From Micromonospora craniellae (GTDB lineage Bacteria; Actinomycetota; Actinomycetes; Mycobacteriales; Micromonosporaceae): a DNA stretch of 64,000 bases. This document shows, one piece after another, positions 37,427 through 46,328 of this stretch (within the stretch, counting starts at the first letter, position 1; the number at the start of each line of letters is the position of its first letter). The stretch lies in NCBI RefSeq assembly GCF_014764405.1, contig NZ_CP061725.1, positions 4,092,001 to 4,156,000 of the forward strand, in the 5' to 3' direction. A model generated the notes under the pieces. The model was not told where the DNA came from and searched no databases. It saw only the letters and a list, made by a program, of their open reading frames with translations. The translations under genes and the position numbers were made by a program.

Positions 37427-39586
37427 ATGAGCCAGGAACGGACGGCGAGCCGGCAACGGGCCGAGGCGGTGCTGCGCCGACTGGCGGGCGAGGAGGCCCG
37501 GCTCCGGGAGGACCAGTGGCGGGCGATCGAGGCGCTGGCGGTCGACCGGCGGCGGGTGCTCTGCGTGCAGCGCACCGGCTGGGGCAAGTCGGCGGTCTAC
37601 TTCGTGGCCACCGCGCTGCTGCGGCAGGAGCTGGACGGCCGGGAGCCGGCCGGGCCCACCGTGATCGTGTCGCCGTTGCTGGCGTTGATGCGCAACCAGG
37701 TCGACGCGGCGGCCCGCGCCGGTATCCGGGCCCGCACCATCAACTCGGCGAACCTGGACGAGTGGGACGAGATCACCGCCGAGATCCACGCCGGTGCGGT
37801 GGACGTGCTGCTGATCAGCCCGGAGCGGCTCAACAACCCGGACTTTCGGGACGGCGTGCTGCCGAGGTTGGCCGCCACCACCGGCCTGCTGGTGGTGGAC
37901 GAGGCGCACTGCGTGTCGGACTGGGGGCACGACTTCCGGCCGGACTACCGCCGGCTGCGGACCTTCCTCGGCAACCTGCCGGAGCAGACGCCGGTGCTGG
38001 CCACCACCGCCACCGCCAACGAGCGGGTGACGCGGGACGTGGCCGAGCAGCTCGGCACCGAGGCGGTCACGCCGGGGCAGCCGCGACCGGACGTGTTGGT
38101 GCTACGCGGCAGCCTGGACCGGGAGTCGCTGCGGCTGGGCGTACTCGACCTGCCGAGCCCGGCGCACCGGCTCGGCTGGCTCGCCGACCACCTGGACCGG
38201 CTGCCCGGCTCCGGCATCGTCTATACGCTGACCGTCGCGGCGGCGACCGAGACCACCGAGTTCCTGCGCTCGCGGGGCTGGTCGGTGGCCGCATACACCG
38301 GGCAGGCCGAGGACGCCGACCGCCGCGCCGCCGAGCAGGACCTGCTTGACAACAAGATCAAGGCGCTGGTCGCCACCAGCGCGCTCGGCATGGGCTTCGA
38401 CAAACCGGATCTGGGCTTCGTGGTGCACCTGGGCGCGCCGCCCTCGCCGATCGCCTACTACCAGCAGGTCGGCCGGGCCGGCCGGGCGGTCGAGCACGCC
38501 GAGGTGCTGCTGTTGCCGGGCACCGAGGACCAGGCCATCTGGCGGTACTTCGCGTCGCTCGCCTTCCCGCCGCAGGAGCAGGTCCGCGCGGTGCTGGCCG
38601 CCCTGCACACCGACCGGCCGCTCTCCACCCAGGCCCTGGAACCGCTGGTCGACCTGCGCCGGGCCCGGCTGGAACTGATGCTCAAGGTGCTCGACGTGGA
38701 CGGCGCCGTCCGCCGGGTGCGCGGTGGGTGGCTCGCCACCGGCGAACCCTGGGTCTACGACGAGCCCCGGCTGCGGCGCGTCGCCGCCGCCCGCGCCGAC
38801 GAGCAACAGGCCATGCTCGGGTACGCGGCGACGACCGACTGCCGGATGCGCTACCTGCGGGACTGCCTGGACGACGCGGAGGCCGCCGACTGCGGGCGGT
38901 GTGACCGGTGCGCCGAGCCGCTGTTCACGGCAGAGGTGTCACCGGCTGCGTTGACCGCCGCGCAGACCTTCCTGGGCCGCCCCGGCGTGCCGCTCGCGCC
39001 GAAGAAGCTCTGGCCGACCGGGCTGGACGCGGTCGGCGTACCACTGAAGGGGCGCATCGCCCCGGCGGAGCAGGCACTGCCCGGCCGGGCCGTCGGCCGA
39101 CTCTCCGACCTCGGCTGGGGTGGCCGGCTGCGGGGTCTGGTCGGGCCGGGCACGCCGGATGGCGTGCTCCCCGACGACGTGGCCGCCGCCGTGATCGAGG
39201 TGCTCAAGGCGTGGGCACACGGCGACGACCCGTGGCCCCACCGCCCGGCGGGCGTGGTCGCGGTCGACTCGCGTACCCACCCGGTGCTGGTCGGGTCGCT
39301 GGCCGAGCGGATCGCGGCGGTCGGGCGGCTGCCGCTGCTCGGCCGGGTCACCTCGGCCGGTCCGCCGGCCGGGCCGCGCGGCAACAGCGCCCAGCGGGTA
39401 CGCACGCTGCACGGCGCGCTCACCGTGCCCGACCCGCTCGCCGACGCCCTGATCGGGTTGGACGGGCCGGTGCTGCTCGTCGACGACCTGGTCGACTCGG
39501 GCTGGACGATGACGATGGCGGCCCGGGAACTGCGCCGCGCCGGGGCCTCCGACGTCCTGCCGCTGGCCCTCGCGGTCGCCGGCTGA
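37427..39586 (+). CDS. RecQ-type DNA helicase fused to a C-terminal phosphoribosyltransferase domain
   Basis: 719 residues. Helicase core: Walker A QRTGWGKS near 48-55 (Trp instead of the usual Ser/Gly), DEAH as VVDEAHCVSDWGHDFRPDY, TATAN, and domain 2 TSALGMGFDKPDLGFVVHLG with YYQQVGRAGR. A zinc-binding Cys cluster CRMRYLRDCLD...CGRCDRC follows near 470-495. The last 110 residues read AVDSRTHPVLVGSLAERIA and VLLVDDLVDSGWTMTMAARELR (shown in parts), the PRPP-binding signature of phosphoribosyltransferases. The fusion is known in actinobacteria but its purpose is not. Spacing to the next gene is 75 bp. Confidence 0.92.
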   Translation: MSQERTASRQRAEAVLRRLAGEEARLREDQWRAIEALAVDRRRVLCVQRTGWGKSAVYFVATALLRQELDGREPAGPTVIVSPLLALMRNQVDAAARAGIRARTINSANLDEWDEITAEIHAGAVDVLLISPERLNNPDFRDGVLPRLAATTGLLVVDEAHCVSDWGHDFRPDYRRLRTFLGNLPEQTPVLATTATANERVTRDVAEQLGTEAVTPGQPRPDVLVLRGSLDRESLRLGVLDLPSPAHRLGWLADHLDRLPGSGIVYTLTVAAATETTEFLRSRGWSVAAYTGQAEDADRRAAEQDLLDNKIKALVATSALGMGFDKPDLGFVVHLGAPPSPIAYYQQVGRAGRAVEHAEVLLLPGTEDQAIWRYFASLAFPPQEQVRAVLAALHTDRPLSTQALEPLVDLRRARLELMLKVLDVDGAVRRVRGGWLATGEPWVYDEPRLRRVAAARADEQQAMLGYAATTDCRMRYLRDCLDDAEAADCGRCDRCAEPLFTAEVSPAALTAAQTFLGRPGVPLAPKKLWPTGLDAVGVPLKGRIAPAEQALPGRAVGRLSDLGWGGRLRGLVGPGTPDGVLPDDVAAAVIEVLKAWAHGDDPWPHRPAGVVAVDSRTHPVLVGSLAERIAAVGRLPLLGRVTSAGPPAGPRGNSAQRVRTLHGALTVPDPLADALIGLDGPVLLVDDLVDSGWTMTMAARELRRAGASDVLPLALAVAG

Positions 39587-39661
39587 CACCGCGGGTGCGA
39601 CCGGAGCCACGACCGGCCGGACCCGCCGGAGGGCCGGACGACCCGACGGTACGGTGGGCGC

Positions 39662-40663
39662 ATGGCTGACCAGGAACCCGACGCGCCCGCGTTCGGGTCG
39701 GTGCGGGTCGCCGAGCGACCGGCGGCGGACGGCGAGACCGACCGGGTCTCCGCGACGCCGGACCGGGCCACACTACGGCTGGCCCTGGTGGTCGGCGGGC
39801 TGGTGCTCGCCGTGCTGCTCGGCTTCGGGCTCGGCCGGATCAACGGCGGCGGCCCGGCGGCGGCCGGCGGCGGTACGGCGGACAGCGCGCTGGCCGACCA
39901 CAGTCACGCCCCCGGCGTCGGCGCGCACTCCCACGGTGCCGACCAGGAGGCCGCCGCCGAGGCCGGTGGGCTGGCGATCAGCCGGGACGGCTACACCCTC
40001 GCGCCGTTGTCCGCCGAGTTCACCGCCGGACGCGAAGGTGAGCTGCGGTTCCGGATCGAGGACGGGCAGCGCCGCACGGTCACCCGGTTCGCGGTCGTGC
40101 ACGACAAGCCGATGCACGTCATCGTGGTGCGCCGCGACCTGAGCGGCTACCAGCACCTGCACCCGACCATGGCGACGGACGGCACCTGGTCGGTGCCGCT
40201 CACCCTGGCGCAACCCGGCCTGTGGCGGGCGTACGCCGACTTCACCGCGCTCGCCGACGACGGCCGGCAGACCGCCACGACGCTCGGTGTGGACCTGGTC
40301 GCCCCCGGCACGTACCAGCCCCGGGAGCTGCCTGCCCCGGCCGCCACCGACACGGTCGACGGGTTGGCCGTCGGATACCAGGGCAGCCCCGAACCCGGGC
40401 TGACCGTGCCGTTGAGTTTCCGGGTCACCGGCGCGGACGGCACGAGCCCGACGCTGGAGCGTTACCTCGGCGCGTACGGTCACCTCGTCGCGCTGCGCGA
40501 GGGGGACCTCGGGTACCTGCACGTGCACCCCGAGGCGGAGTTGGTCGACGGTGCGATCCAGTTCTGGCTGACCGCACCGGGGCCAGGGCGCTACCGCCTC
40601 TATCTGGACTTCGCCACCGGCAGCACGGTCCGCACCGCCGAGTTCACGGTGACCGTCGGCTAG
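39662..40663 (+). CDS. membrane-anchored His-rich protein, probable extracellular metal-binding
   Basis: 333 residues. One membrane helix at about 39-60, then a His-rich stretch HSHAPGVGAHSHG near 80-92 and beta-sandwich domains with HDKPMHVIVV, HLHPTM and LHVHPEAEL. Pairs of histidines on strands are typical of copper- or heavy-metal-binding domains of secreted proteins. It starts with ATG after a moderate site. The exact metal is not known, and no resistance operon is adjacent. Confidence 0.65.
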   Translation: MADQEPDAPAFGSVRVAERPAADGETDRVSATPDRATLRLALVVGGLVLAVLLGFGLGRINGGGPAAAGGGTADSALADHSHAPGVGAHSHGADQEAAAEAGGLAISRDGYTLAPLSAEFTAGREGELRFRIEDGQRRTVTRFAVVHDKPMHVIVVRRDLSGYQHLHPTMATDGTWSVPLTLAQPGLWRAYADFTALADDGRQTATTLGVDLVAPGTYQPRELPAPAATDTVDGLAVGYQGSPEPGLTVPLSFRVTGADGTSPTLERYLGAYGHLVALREGDLGYLHVHPEAELVDGAIQFWLTAPGPGRYRLYLDFATGSTVRTAEFTVTVG

Positions 40664-40667
40664 CCGG

Positions 40668-41084
40668 TCAGCCGGCCCGGCGGATCGGCCGGCGGGCGAG
40701 GTAGCGCAGCAGGTCACGGATGTGGTGCTTCTCCTCGGCCGGCACGGCCGGATCCGCCAGCCGTTGCAGGATCATCCGGACGTCGGCCTCGACCGGACCC
40801 TCGTCGCCGCGCCGCCACGGGCCGGGGCCGGCGTCGGGCAGACCGAGCGCCCGGAAAGCCGCCGCCACCGGCAGGTCCAGCGCGGCGCAGAAGCCGCGCA
40901 CCTTGGCCAGTTCGGGGTAGTCCTGCCAGTCACCGGCCAGCCAGCGGAAGACGGTGGACCGGCCGACGCCGGTGTGCCCGGCCAGGTCGGTGACCGTCCA
41001 TCCGCGTTCCTTCCGGGCGTCGTCGATGGCACGACGGACGAAGCGCGCGAACGCCATCTGCGGCGAAATCTCTGCCGAACCCAT
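40668..41084 (-). CDS. XRE-family helix-turn-helix regulator
   Basis: 138 residues. An N-terminal helix-turn-helix at about 13-70: ARKERGWTVTDLAGHTGVGRSTVFRWLAG, with the second part of the HTH in TGVGRSTVFRWL. The C-terminal part is acidic/helical (DVRMILQRLADPAVPAEEKHHIRDLLRYL, shown in part) and may mediate dimers. Target unknown. It is convergent with the metal-binding gene (four bases between stops). Confidence 0.85.
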   Translation of the reverse strand: MGSAEISPQMAFARFVRRAIDDARKERGWTVTDLAGHTGVGRSTVFRWLAGDWQDYPELAKVRGFCAALDLPVAAAFRALGLPDAGPGPWRRGDEGPVEADVRMILQRLADPAVPAEEKHHIRDLLRYLARRPIRRAG

Positions 41085-41202
41085 CCGGTGGGTATGCCCT
41101 CCCGACCGGCACCCGACGGTGCGCTCTTCGAGAGTAGTACGCGGCGGATGGGAAGCAATTGACTGATCGAACAGACGACAACGATGCCGGAACCGAGCCT
41201 GG

Positions 41203-42372
41203 TCAACGTTTTGCGGCCTGCGGCGCGAGCAGCGTCTCCAATCGTGGTGAGACCCGCCACCGCGTCACCAACTCCTGATACTCCGCCTGGTGGGCGGCGG
41301 TCGGCTCGGCACCGGTGCGCCGTGCCCGGATCAGCAGGTTGCGCGGGGTGTGCACCGAGTCGACGAACTCGACCACCTCGGCCCGGTAGCCGTGCAGGCG
41401 CAGCAGGCCGGCGCGCAGCGCGTCGGTGAGTACGTCCGCGAAACGCTCCCGGAGGATCCCCTGCCGGGTCAGCAGCTCGTAGGGCGCGGGGGTCGGCCGG
41501 GCGCGGAGCTGCGCGGCGATGTCGTGGTGGCAACAGGGCGCGGCCAGTACCCATAGGGCGTCCCAGCGCACCGCACGGGCCAGCGCCTCGTCGGTGGCCG
41601 TGTCGCAGGCGTGCAGGGCGAGCACCAGATCAGGTGCCGGGTCGACGACCGCGTCGGCGATGGCGCCGGCCACGAAGCGCACCCGGTCGGCCCAGCCCAG
41701 CCGCTGCGCCAACGCGGTGTTGCGGCGCCGCTGGTCGTCCCGTACGTCCACGCCGACCAGTTCGACGTCCCACCCGAGCCCGGAGAGATACCGGTACGCG
41801 GCGAAGCTCAGGTACGCGTTGCCGCAGCCCAGGTCCACCACGCGCAGCGGACGGCCCGGTTCCCCGGTCGGCTCGGCGGGGAGCGTGGCCACCAGCGCCC
41901 GCAGGAACGCGTCCACCTGACGACGCTTCGCCGCCGAGCCGCCGATCTCGGCGAAGAGCGGGTCACCCGGGTCGAGCAGGTACTCCTTGGCCCGGTCGTG
42001 TCCGGCGGCACCGGCGGCCGGGCGTTCGCTCGCGCTGCGGTGCACCTGCGCCTCGCCCGACTTGGTGACCCGCAGTTGGAGCGTGGCCCCGGTGGTCTCC
42101 ACGTGCCAGTTGCCGAACGGCTCGGCCAGCAGCGCCTCGACCGCCGCGTCCGCCTCCGGCCCGGGGGCCACGTTGCGGGTGTACGGCCGGTCGCGGTCGG
42201 ACGTGGAGATCTGCAACCTCGGGCCGGCCTTGAGCGCGACCGGCCGCAGCTCGGCCCGGACCACGGAGGGCCGCTGGCCGCGTCGGCGACCGGCCGCCAC
42301 GGCCCGGGTCAGCGCGGGGTCCAGCAGCATCGAGCGGACCTCGGCCAGGGCGGAGTCCAACGGTTCGGGCAT
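41203..42372 (-). CDS. class I SAM-dependent methyltransferase (Methyltransf_32 type)
   Basis: 389 residues; ATG 42372. An N-terminal extension of about 140 residues precedes the Rossmann methylase: VVDLGCGNAYLSFAAYRYL (about 185-203), VELVGVDVRDDQ, and VLALHACDTATDEAL with the HACD motif of the Methyltransf_32 group, then AAPCCHHDIAAQL. Proteins of this group act on RNA or small molecules in other organisms; the present target is unknown. It follows rhlE on the same strand, with a hairpin between. Confidence 0.85.
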   Translation of the reverse strand: MPEPLDSALAEVRSMLLDPALTRAVAAGRRRGQRPSVVRAELRPVALKAGPRLQISTSDRDRPYTRNVAPGPEADAAVEALLAEPFGNWHVETTGATLQLRVTKSGEAQVHRSASERPAAGAAGHDRAKEYLLDPGDPLFAEIGGSAAKRRQVDAFLRALVATLPAEPTGEPGRPLRVVDLGCGNAYLSFAAYRYLSGLGWDVELVGVDVRDDQRRRNTALAQRLGWADRVRFVAGAIADAVVDPAPDLVLALHACDTATDEALARAVRWDALWVLAAPCCHHDIAAQLRARPTPAPYELLTRQGILRERFADVLTDALRAGLLRLHGYRAEVVEFVDSVHTPRNLLIRARRTGAEPTAAHQAEYQELVTRWRVSPRLETLLAPQAAKR

Positions 42373-42512
42373 CGCTCCATCTTCCACGCCGGCCCGGGGT
42401 ACGCCGACATCGGCGGGCCGTCGGTGACGCCGGGCACGCCCCTGCAGGACGCCGCCGCGCCGGCGACCGGTTCTGGTCGACGGCGCGGTGACGGTGCGGA
42501 TACCTGCCGGGT

Positions 42513-42537
42513 GCTCCGCCCGCTGACCGGGCGGAGC
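42513..42537 (-). terminator. hairpin terminator downstream of rhlE
   Basis: GCTCCGCCCG (42513-42522) pairs with CGGGCGGAGC (42528-42537) around the loop CTGAC, a perfect 10-bp stem starting five bases after the rhlE stop. No U-tract follows. Confidence 0.65.
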
Positions 42538-42541
42538 GGGA

Positions 42542-44236
42542 TCAGTCGGTGGTCGCCTCGGTGGCGCCGCCGGTGGTGGAGGCGGCGGCCCGGCGGCGTC
42601 GGCGGCGACGCGGTCGGGGCGTCTCGGCGCCACCCTCGGTGCCGGTGGCGGCCTCGGCGGGGGTACCCGTCTCGGTCGGGTTGGTCCCGTCGACACCGGC
42701 GATGACCTCGCCGGCCCGGCGACGCCGACGGCGACGTGGCGTGCGGGTGCCCTCACCGGACAGCTCGGCGGCCTCCGGCCCGGCGTCGCCGCCCTGCCCG
42801 CGACCGCTCTCGCCCCGTCCCTCGCCGCGACCTCGGCCCTCGCCCCGTCCACCGCCGTCACCGCGACCGCGACCCTGACGCCGTCCGGCGCCGCGCGGCT
42901 CGCCGCCACGGCGGGAGCGACCGCCCAGGTCCTCCTCGACCTCGGCGGCCAACCCGGCGCGGGTCCGCTCGGCGGTCGGCAGCGTACCGGTCACCTCGGT
43001 CGAGATGTGCAGGTCGGGGTAGAGGTGCGGGGAGGTGTGGTAAGTCTCCTGCGGGTCGGGCATGTCCAGCCCGAGCGTCTTGTCGATGATCCGCCAGCGC
43101 GGCATGTCGTCCCAGTCGACGAAGGTCACCGCCACACCGGTCGCGCCGGCCCGGCCGGTCCGGCCGATCCGATGGGTGTAGGTGTCCTGGTCCTCGGGGC
43201 AGTCGTAGTTGATGACATGGGTGACACCGCTGACGTCGATGCCCCGGGCGGCGACATCGGTGGCGACCAGAGTGTCGATCTTGCCGGCCCGGAAGGCGCG
43301 CAGTGCCCGCTCCCGGGCACCCTGGCCGAGGTCGCCGTGCACGGCCGCGACCGCGAAGCCGCGGAAGTCGAGGTCCTCGGCCACCCGGTCGGCGGCCCGC
43401 TTGGTCCGCGTGAAGATCATCGTGAGGCCACGGCTCTTGGCCTGGAGGATCCGGGCGACGATCTCGATCTTGTTCATCGAGTGGGTGCGGTAGACCAGCT
43501 GCTCGGTCTGCGGGGACGGGCCGGTCTCGGCGGTGTGCCCGGCGTGGATCGTGATCGGGTGACGCAGGAACCGGCGGGACAACGTCACGATCGGGTCCGG
43601 CATGGTGGCGGAGAACAGCATGGTCTGCCGGTCCTCCGGGAGCATCGCCAGGATCCGCTCGACGTCGTCGAGGAAGCCCAGGTCGAGCATGCGGTCGGCC
43701 TCGTCCAGCACCAGCGCGCGTACGCTGTTCAGACGCAGGTGCTTCTGCTTGGCCAGGTCGAGCAGGCGACCCGGCGTACCGACGAGGATCTCCACGCCCT
43801 TGCGCAGCGCGTCGACCTGCGGCTCGTACGCCACTCCGCCGTAGATCGGCAGTACGCGTACGCCCCGGGTGCGGCCTGCGGCGGCGATGTCCTTGGCGAC
43901 CTGGATGCCCAGTTCACGGGTGGGTACGACGACCAGGGCCTGCGGCAGGCCGTCGCCGCCCTCGCTCGGCGCGAAGACCCGCTCCAGCAGCGGCACGCCG
44001 AAGCCGAGGGTCTTGCCGGTGCCGGTCGGGGCCTGCCCGATCAGGTCGGCGCCGCGCAGCGCGATCGGCAGTGCGTACTCCTGGATGGCGAAGGCGCGGG
44101 TGATGCCGGCCGCGGCCAGCGCGTCGACGGTCTCGGCGCGTGCGCCGAGCTCGGCGAAGGTCGGCGCCTCCGGTCGGACCGGGGCGGTCGGGGCCAGCTC
44201 CTGGCCGTCTGTGAGGTCTTGAATCGGTTCACTCAT
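42542..44236 (-). CDS. rhlE: DEAD-box ATP-dependent RNA helicase (RhlE type)
   Basis: 564 residues. Q-motif FAELGA...FAIQEYALP, Walker A APTGTGKT near 68-75, PTRELGIQ, DEADRMLDLGF, SAT, then domain 2 TRTKRAADRVA, ATDVAARGIDVSGVTHVINYD and HRIGRTGRAG. The last 150 residues are Arg/Gly/Pro-rich, a flexible RNA-binding tail. The mycobacterial homologue Rv3211 lies beside the same ferritin-like and TetR genes, so the context is conserved. A CRP-like site lies in the divergent region upstream. Likely roles are ribosome assembly and RNA turnover. Confidence 0.93.
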   Translation of the reverse strand: MSEPIQDLTDGQELAPTAPVRPEAPTFAELGARAETVDALAAAGITRAFAIQEYALPIALRGADLIGQAPTGTGKTLGFGVPLLERVFAPSEGGDGLPQALVVVPTRELGIQVAKDIAAAGRTRGVRVLPIYGGVAYEPQVDALRKGVEILVGTPGRLLDLAKQKHLRLNSVRALVLDEADRMLDLGFLDDVERILAMLPEDRQTMLFSATMPDPIVTLSRRFLRHPITIHAGHTAETGPSPQTEQLVYRTHSMNKIEIVARILQAKSRGLTMIFTRTKRAADRVAEDLDFRGFAVAAVHGDLGQGARERALRAFRAGKIDTLVATDVAARGIDVSGVTHVINYDCPEDQDTYTHRIGRTGRAGATGVAVTFVDWDDMPRWRIIDKTLGLDMPDPQETYHTSPHLYPDLHISTEVTGTLPTAERTRAGLAAEVEEDLGGRSRRGGEPRGAGRRQGRGRGDGGGRGEGRGRGEGRGESGRGQGGDAGPEAAELSGEGTRTPRRRRRRRAGEVIAGVDGTNPTETGTPAEAATGTEGGAETPRPRRRRRRRAAASTTGGATEATTD

Positions 44237-44488
44237 GTGGATTTGGGGGTGCCCTCTCGTGGGTGCGCCCCATCATGTCCTCAGGGCGCGTTCGGTATGG
44301 CGCGGGCCACACGGTCGGCGGCAGAGAGCCGAGCGGACCGGGCCGCACGCGCGCCGTGGGTCGGACTTCGACCGGGTTTGATCTGAATCCGGTCGGGATC
44401 GGCGCCTACGGCAACTCGTCCATGTTACCTGAACAGGGGTAGGGCCGTCCCGATTCCGGTCCGGCAAGGGTTGTCGAGAGAGCTTCCA

Positions 44489-44504
44489 TGTGACCTGTAT
44501 CACA
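44489..44504. promoter_or_regulatory. CRP-like site between rhlE and the ferritin-like gene
   Basis: TGTGACCTGTATCACA is an exact TGTGA-N6-TCACA palindrome, the consensus of E. coli and mycobacterial CRP. It lies in the 356-bp divergent gap 44237-44592, 253 bp before rhlE and 89 bp before the ferritin-like gene. Nothing else is recognised in that gap. Confidence 0.6.
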
Positions 44505-44592
44505 CGAATCTGGTCGTGTCTTCCTGGTCAACCCCTCCGGCGGCGGTCCGCCGGACGCTCCCGGAGGGGCCGTCGGGCGGTAGCCTGCGCGG

Positions 44593-45246
44593 GTGTCCGC
44601 CCCCGCCGCGCCCGATCACGCCGTCGCCGACCTGCTGGGCCTGGTGGCCCTCGGTGAACTGCTCGCTTTCGAGCGGATGGCGGCTGACGCCCGATTCGCC
44701 CCGGATCTACGCCGTCGGGCCGCGTTGAGCGAGATGGCCGCCGCCGAGATCGCGAACTACCGGCGGCTGGCCGACCGGCTCGGCGTGCTCGGCGTACCGC
44801 CCGAGGAGGCGATGGCGGCCTACGTCGAGCCGTTGCAGGGGTACCACGACTCGACCGAGCCCCGGGACTGGGCCGAGGCGGTCACCAAGGCGTACGTGGG
44901 AGACGGGATCACCGACGACTTTCTCCGCGAGATCGCCGAAGCGCTGCGGGAGCCGGACCGGCAACTGGTCCTGGACGTGCTGCACGAGTCGCGGTACGCG
45001 GAGTTCGCCGCCGCCGAGATCCGGCACGCCGTCTCGGCGGACCCGAAGGTGGCCGGGAGGTTGTCGATGTGGGCCCGACGACTGGTCGGCGAGGCGCTGT
45101 CCCAGGCGGGCCGGGTGGTCGCCGCCGACCAGGGGGCGCTGACCGCGCTGATCGTCGCCGACGGCCGGACGGACGTGGCCGGATTGTTCCGGCGGCTGAC
45201 CGCCGCGCACACCGCGCGGATGGCCGCCGCCGGCCTCAACAACTGA
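44593..45246 (+). CDS. ferritin-like fold protein
   Basis: 217 residues, GTG start. A four-helix-bundle pattern with acidic/His residues: ELLAFERMAADARF, SEMAAAEIANYRRLADRL, and later HESRYAEFAAAEIRHAV. It corresponds in position and size to mycobacterial Rv3210c beside rhlE. Family members bind two metals in the bundle, but the EXXH ligands are not fully clear here (EMAAAEIANY has no His). Function is unknown; oxidative-stress roles are guesswork. Confidence 0.82.
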   Translation: MSAPAAPDHAVADLLGLVALGELLAFERMAADARFAPDLRRRAALSEMAAAEIANYRRLADRLGVLGVPPEEAMAAYVEPLQGYHDSTEPRDWAEAVTKAYVGDGITDDFLREIAEALREPDRQLVLDVLHESRYAEFAAAEIRHAVSADPKVAGRLSMWARRLVGEALSQAGRVVAADQGALTALIVADGRTDVAGLFRRLTAAHTARMAAAGLNN

Positions 45247-45249
45247 TCG

Positions 45250-45480
45250 TCAGCGGACGGTGAAGCCCACCGCCCGAGGCGACGCCTCGGCGATCTCGAC
45301 GTAAGCGACCTTGCTGACCGGCACGATGACCCGCCGGCCCTTCTCGTCGGTCAGGGAGAGCGTGCCGCCCTCGCTCCTGGCCATCGCGTCGGTCACGATC
45401 TGCTCGATCTCGGCCGGCGACTGCGCGCTCTCCAGGACCAGCTCGCGCGGTGCGTACTGCACCCCGATCTTGACCTCCAC
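45250..45480 (-). CDS. DUF3107 family protein
   Basis: 76 residues: MEVKIGVQYAPRELVLES then a helix EIEQIVTDAMA and strands TLSLTDEKGRRVIVPVSKV and VAYVEIAEA. The mycobacterial homologue Rv3208A is next to the same TetR gene. No function is known. ATG 45480 is 63 bp after the TetR stop on the same strand and convergent with the ferritin-like gene (3 bp). Confidence 0.9.
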   Translation of the reverse strand: MEVKIGVQYAPRELVLESAQSPAEIEQIVTDAMARSEGGTLSLTDEKGRRVIVPVSKVAYVEIAEASPRAVGFTVR

Positions 45481-45543
45481 TGTGCCTCCTCCGTCGGGCG
45501 AAATGGTCGCCGTGCGAAGGCTATCCGATCACAAGGTGGGAGT

Positions 45544-46182
45544 TCAGGCTGACTCACCTTGCAGCGGGAAGCTGGCGATGCCCCGCCAGGACAGCGCGGC
45601 CACCAACGCCTCCGCCTCGGCCTTGGGCACCTGCCGCCCGCGGGCCAGCCAGAACTGCGCCGCGGTCTCGGCCGCGCCGACCAGGCCGGAGGCGAGCAGC
45701 TCCGCGTGCGCCCGACTGACCCCGGTGTCCGAGATGATGGTGTCGGTGATCGCCGCGATGCAGCCCTGCTCGACCCGCTCCACGCGCTGCCGCACGGCCG
45801 GATCGTTACGCAGGTCCGACTCGAAGACCAGGCGGAACGCCTCGCTCTCGTGATCGACGAAGTCGAAGTACGCCCGGACCGACGCGCTGACCCGCTCCTT
45901 GTTGTCGGTGGTGCTCGCCATCGCGTCGTGCACCTTGGCGACGATTGCGTCACAGTGCGTGTCGAGCAGGGCGAGGTAGAGCTCCATCTTGCCGGGGAAG
46001 TGCTGGTACAGCACGGGCTTGGAGACCCCGGCCCGCTCGGCGATGTCGTCCATGGCCGCGGCGTGGTAGCCCTGCGCGACGAATACCTCCTGAGCAGCGG
46101 CGAGCAGCTGCTTGCGGCGTGCCGAACGGGGCAGGCGGGTCGGCCTGCCGCTGGCCTGGGCGCCGTTCCCCACAGCGGTCAT
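45544..46182 (-). CDS. TetR family transcriptional regulator
   Basis: 212 residues; ATG 46182. N-terminal helix-turn-helix at about 20-65: LLAAAQEVFVAQGYHAAAMDDIAERAGVSKPVLYQHFPGKMELY (shown in separate parts: AMDDIAERAGV, SKPVLYQHFPGK). The C-terminal ligand-binding helices follow. The mycobacterial orthologue by context is Rv3208 (AlkX/related). It probably controls its own operon with DUF3107 and may control the divergent long gene, whose start is 146 bp away. Confidence 0.9.
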   Translation of the reverse strand: MTAVGNGAQASGRPTRLPRSARRKQLLAAAQEVFVAQGYHAAAMDDIAERAGVSKPVLYQHFPGKMELYLALLDTHCDAIVAKVHDAMASTTDNKERVSASVRAYFDFVDHESEAFRLVFESDLRNDPAVRQRVERVEQGCIAAITDTIISDTGVSRAHAELLASGLVGAAETAAQFWLARGRQVPKAEAEALVAALSWRGIASFPLQGESA

Positions 46183-46328
46183 GGGAACCTCCGAGTCTGT
46201 AGTACGGGCCGCATTTCGCCCGAACCGCTCAGGGCCGCCATGGCCCCGCGCGGAATTGGCCCGCCGCTGTAACTTATCGCCACTGTCGCCACACGGTAGC
46301 CTCAGCGGGGGCGACCAAGGAGCGCGCG

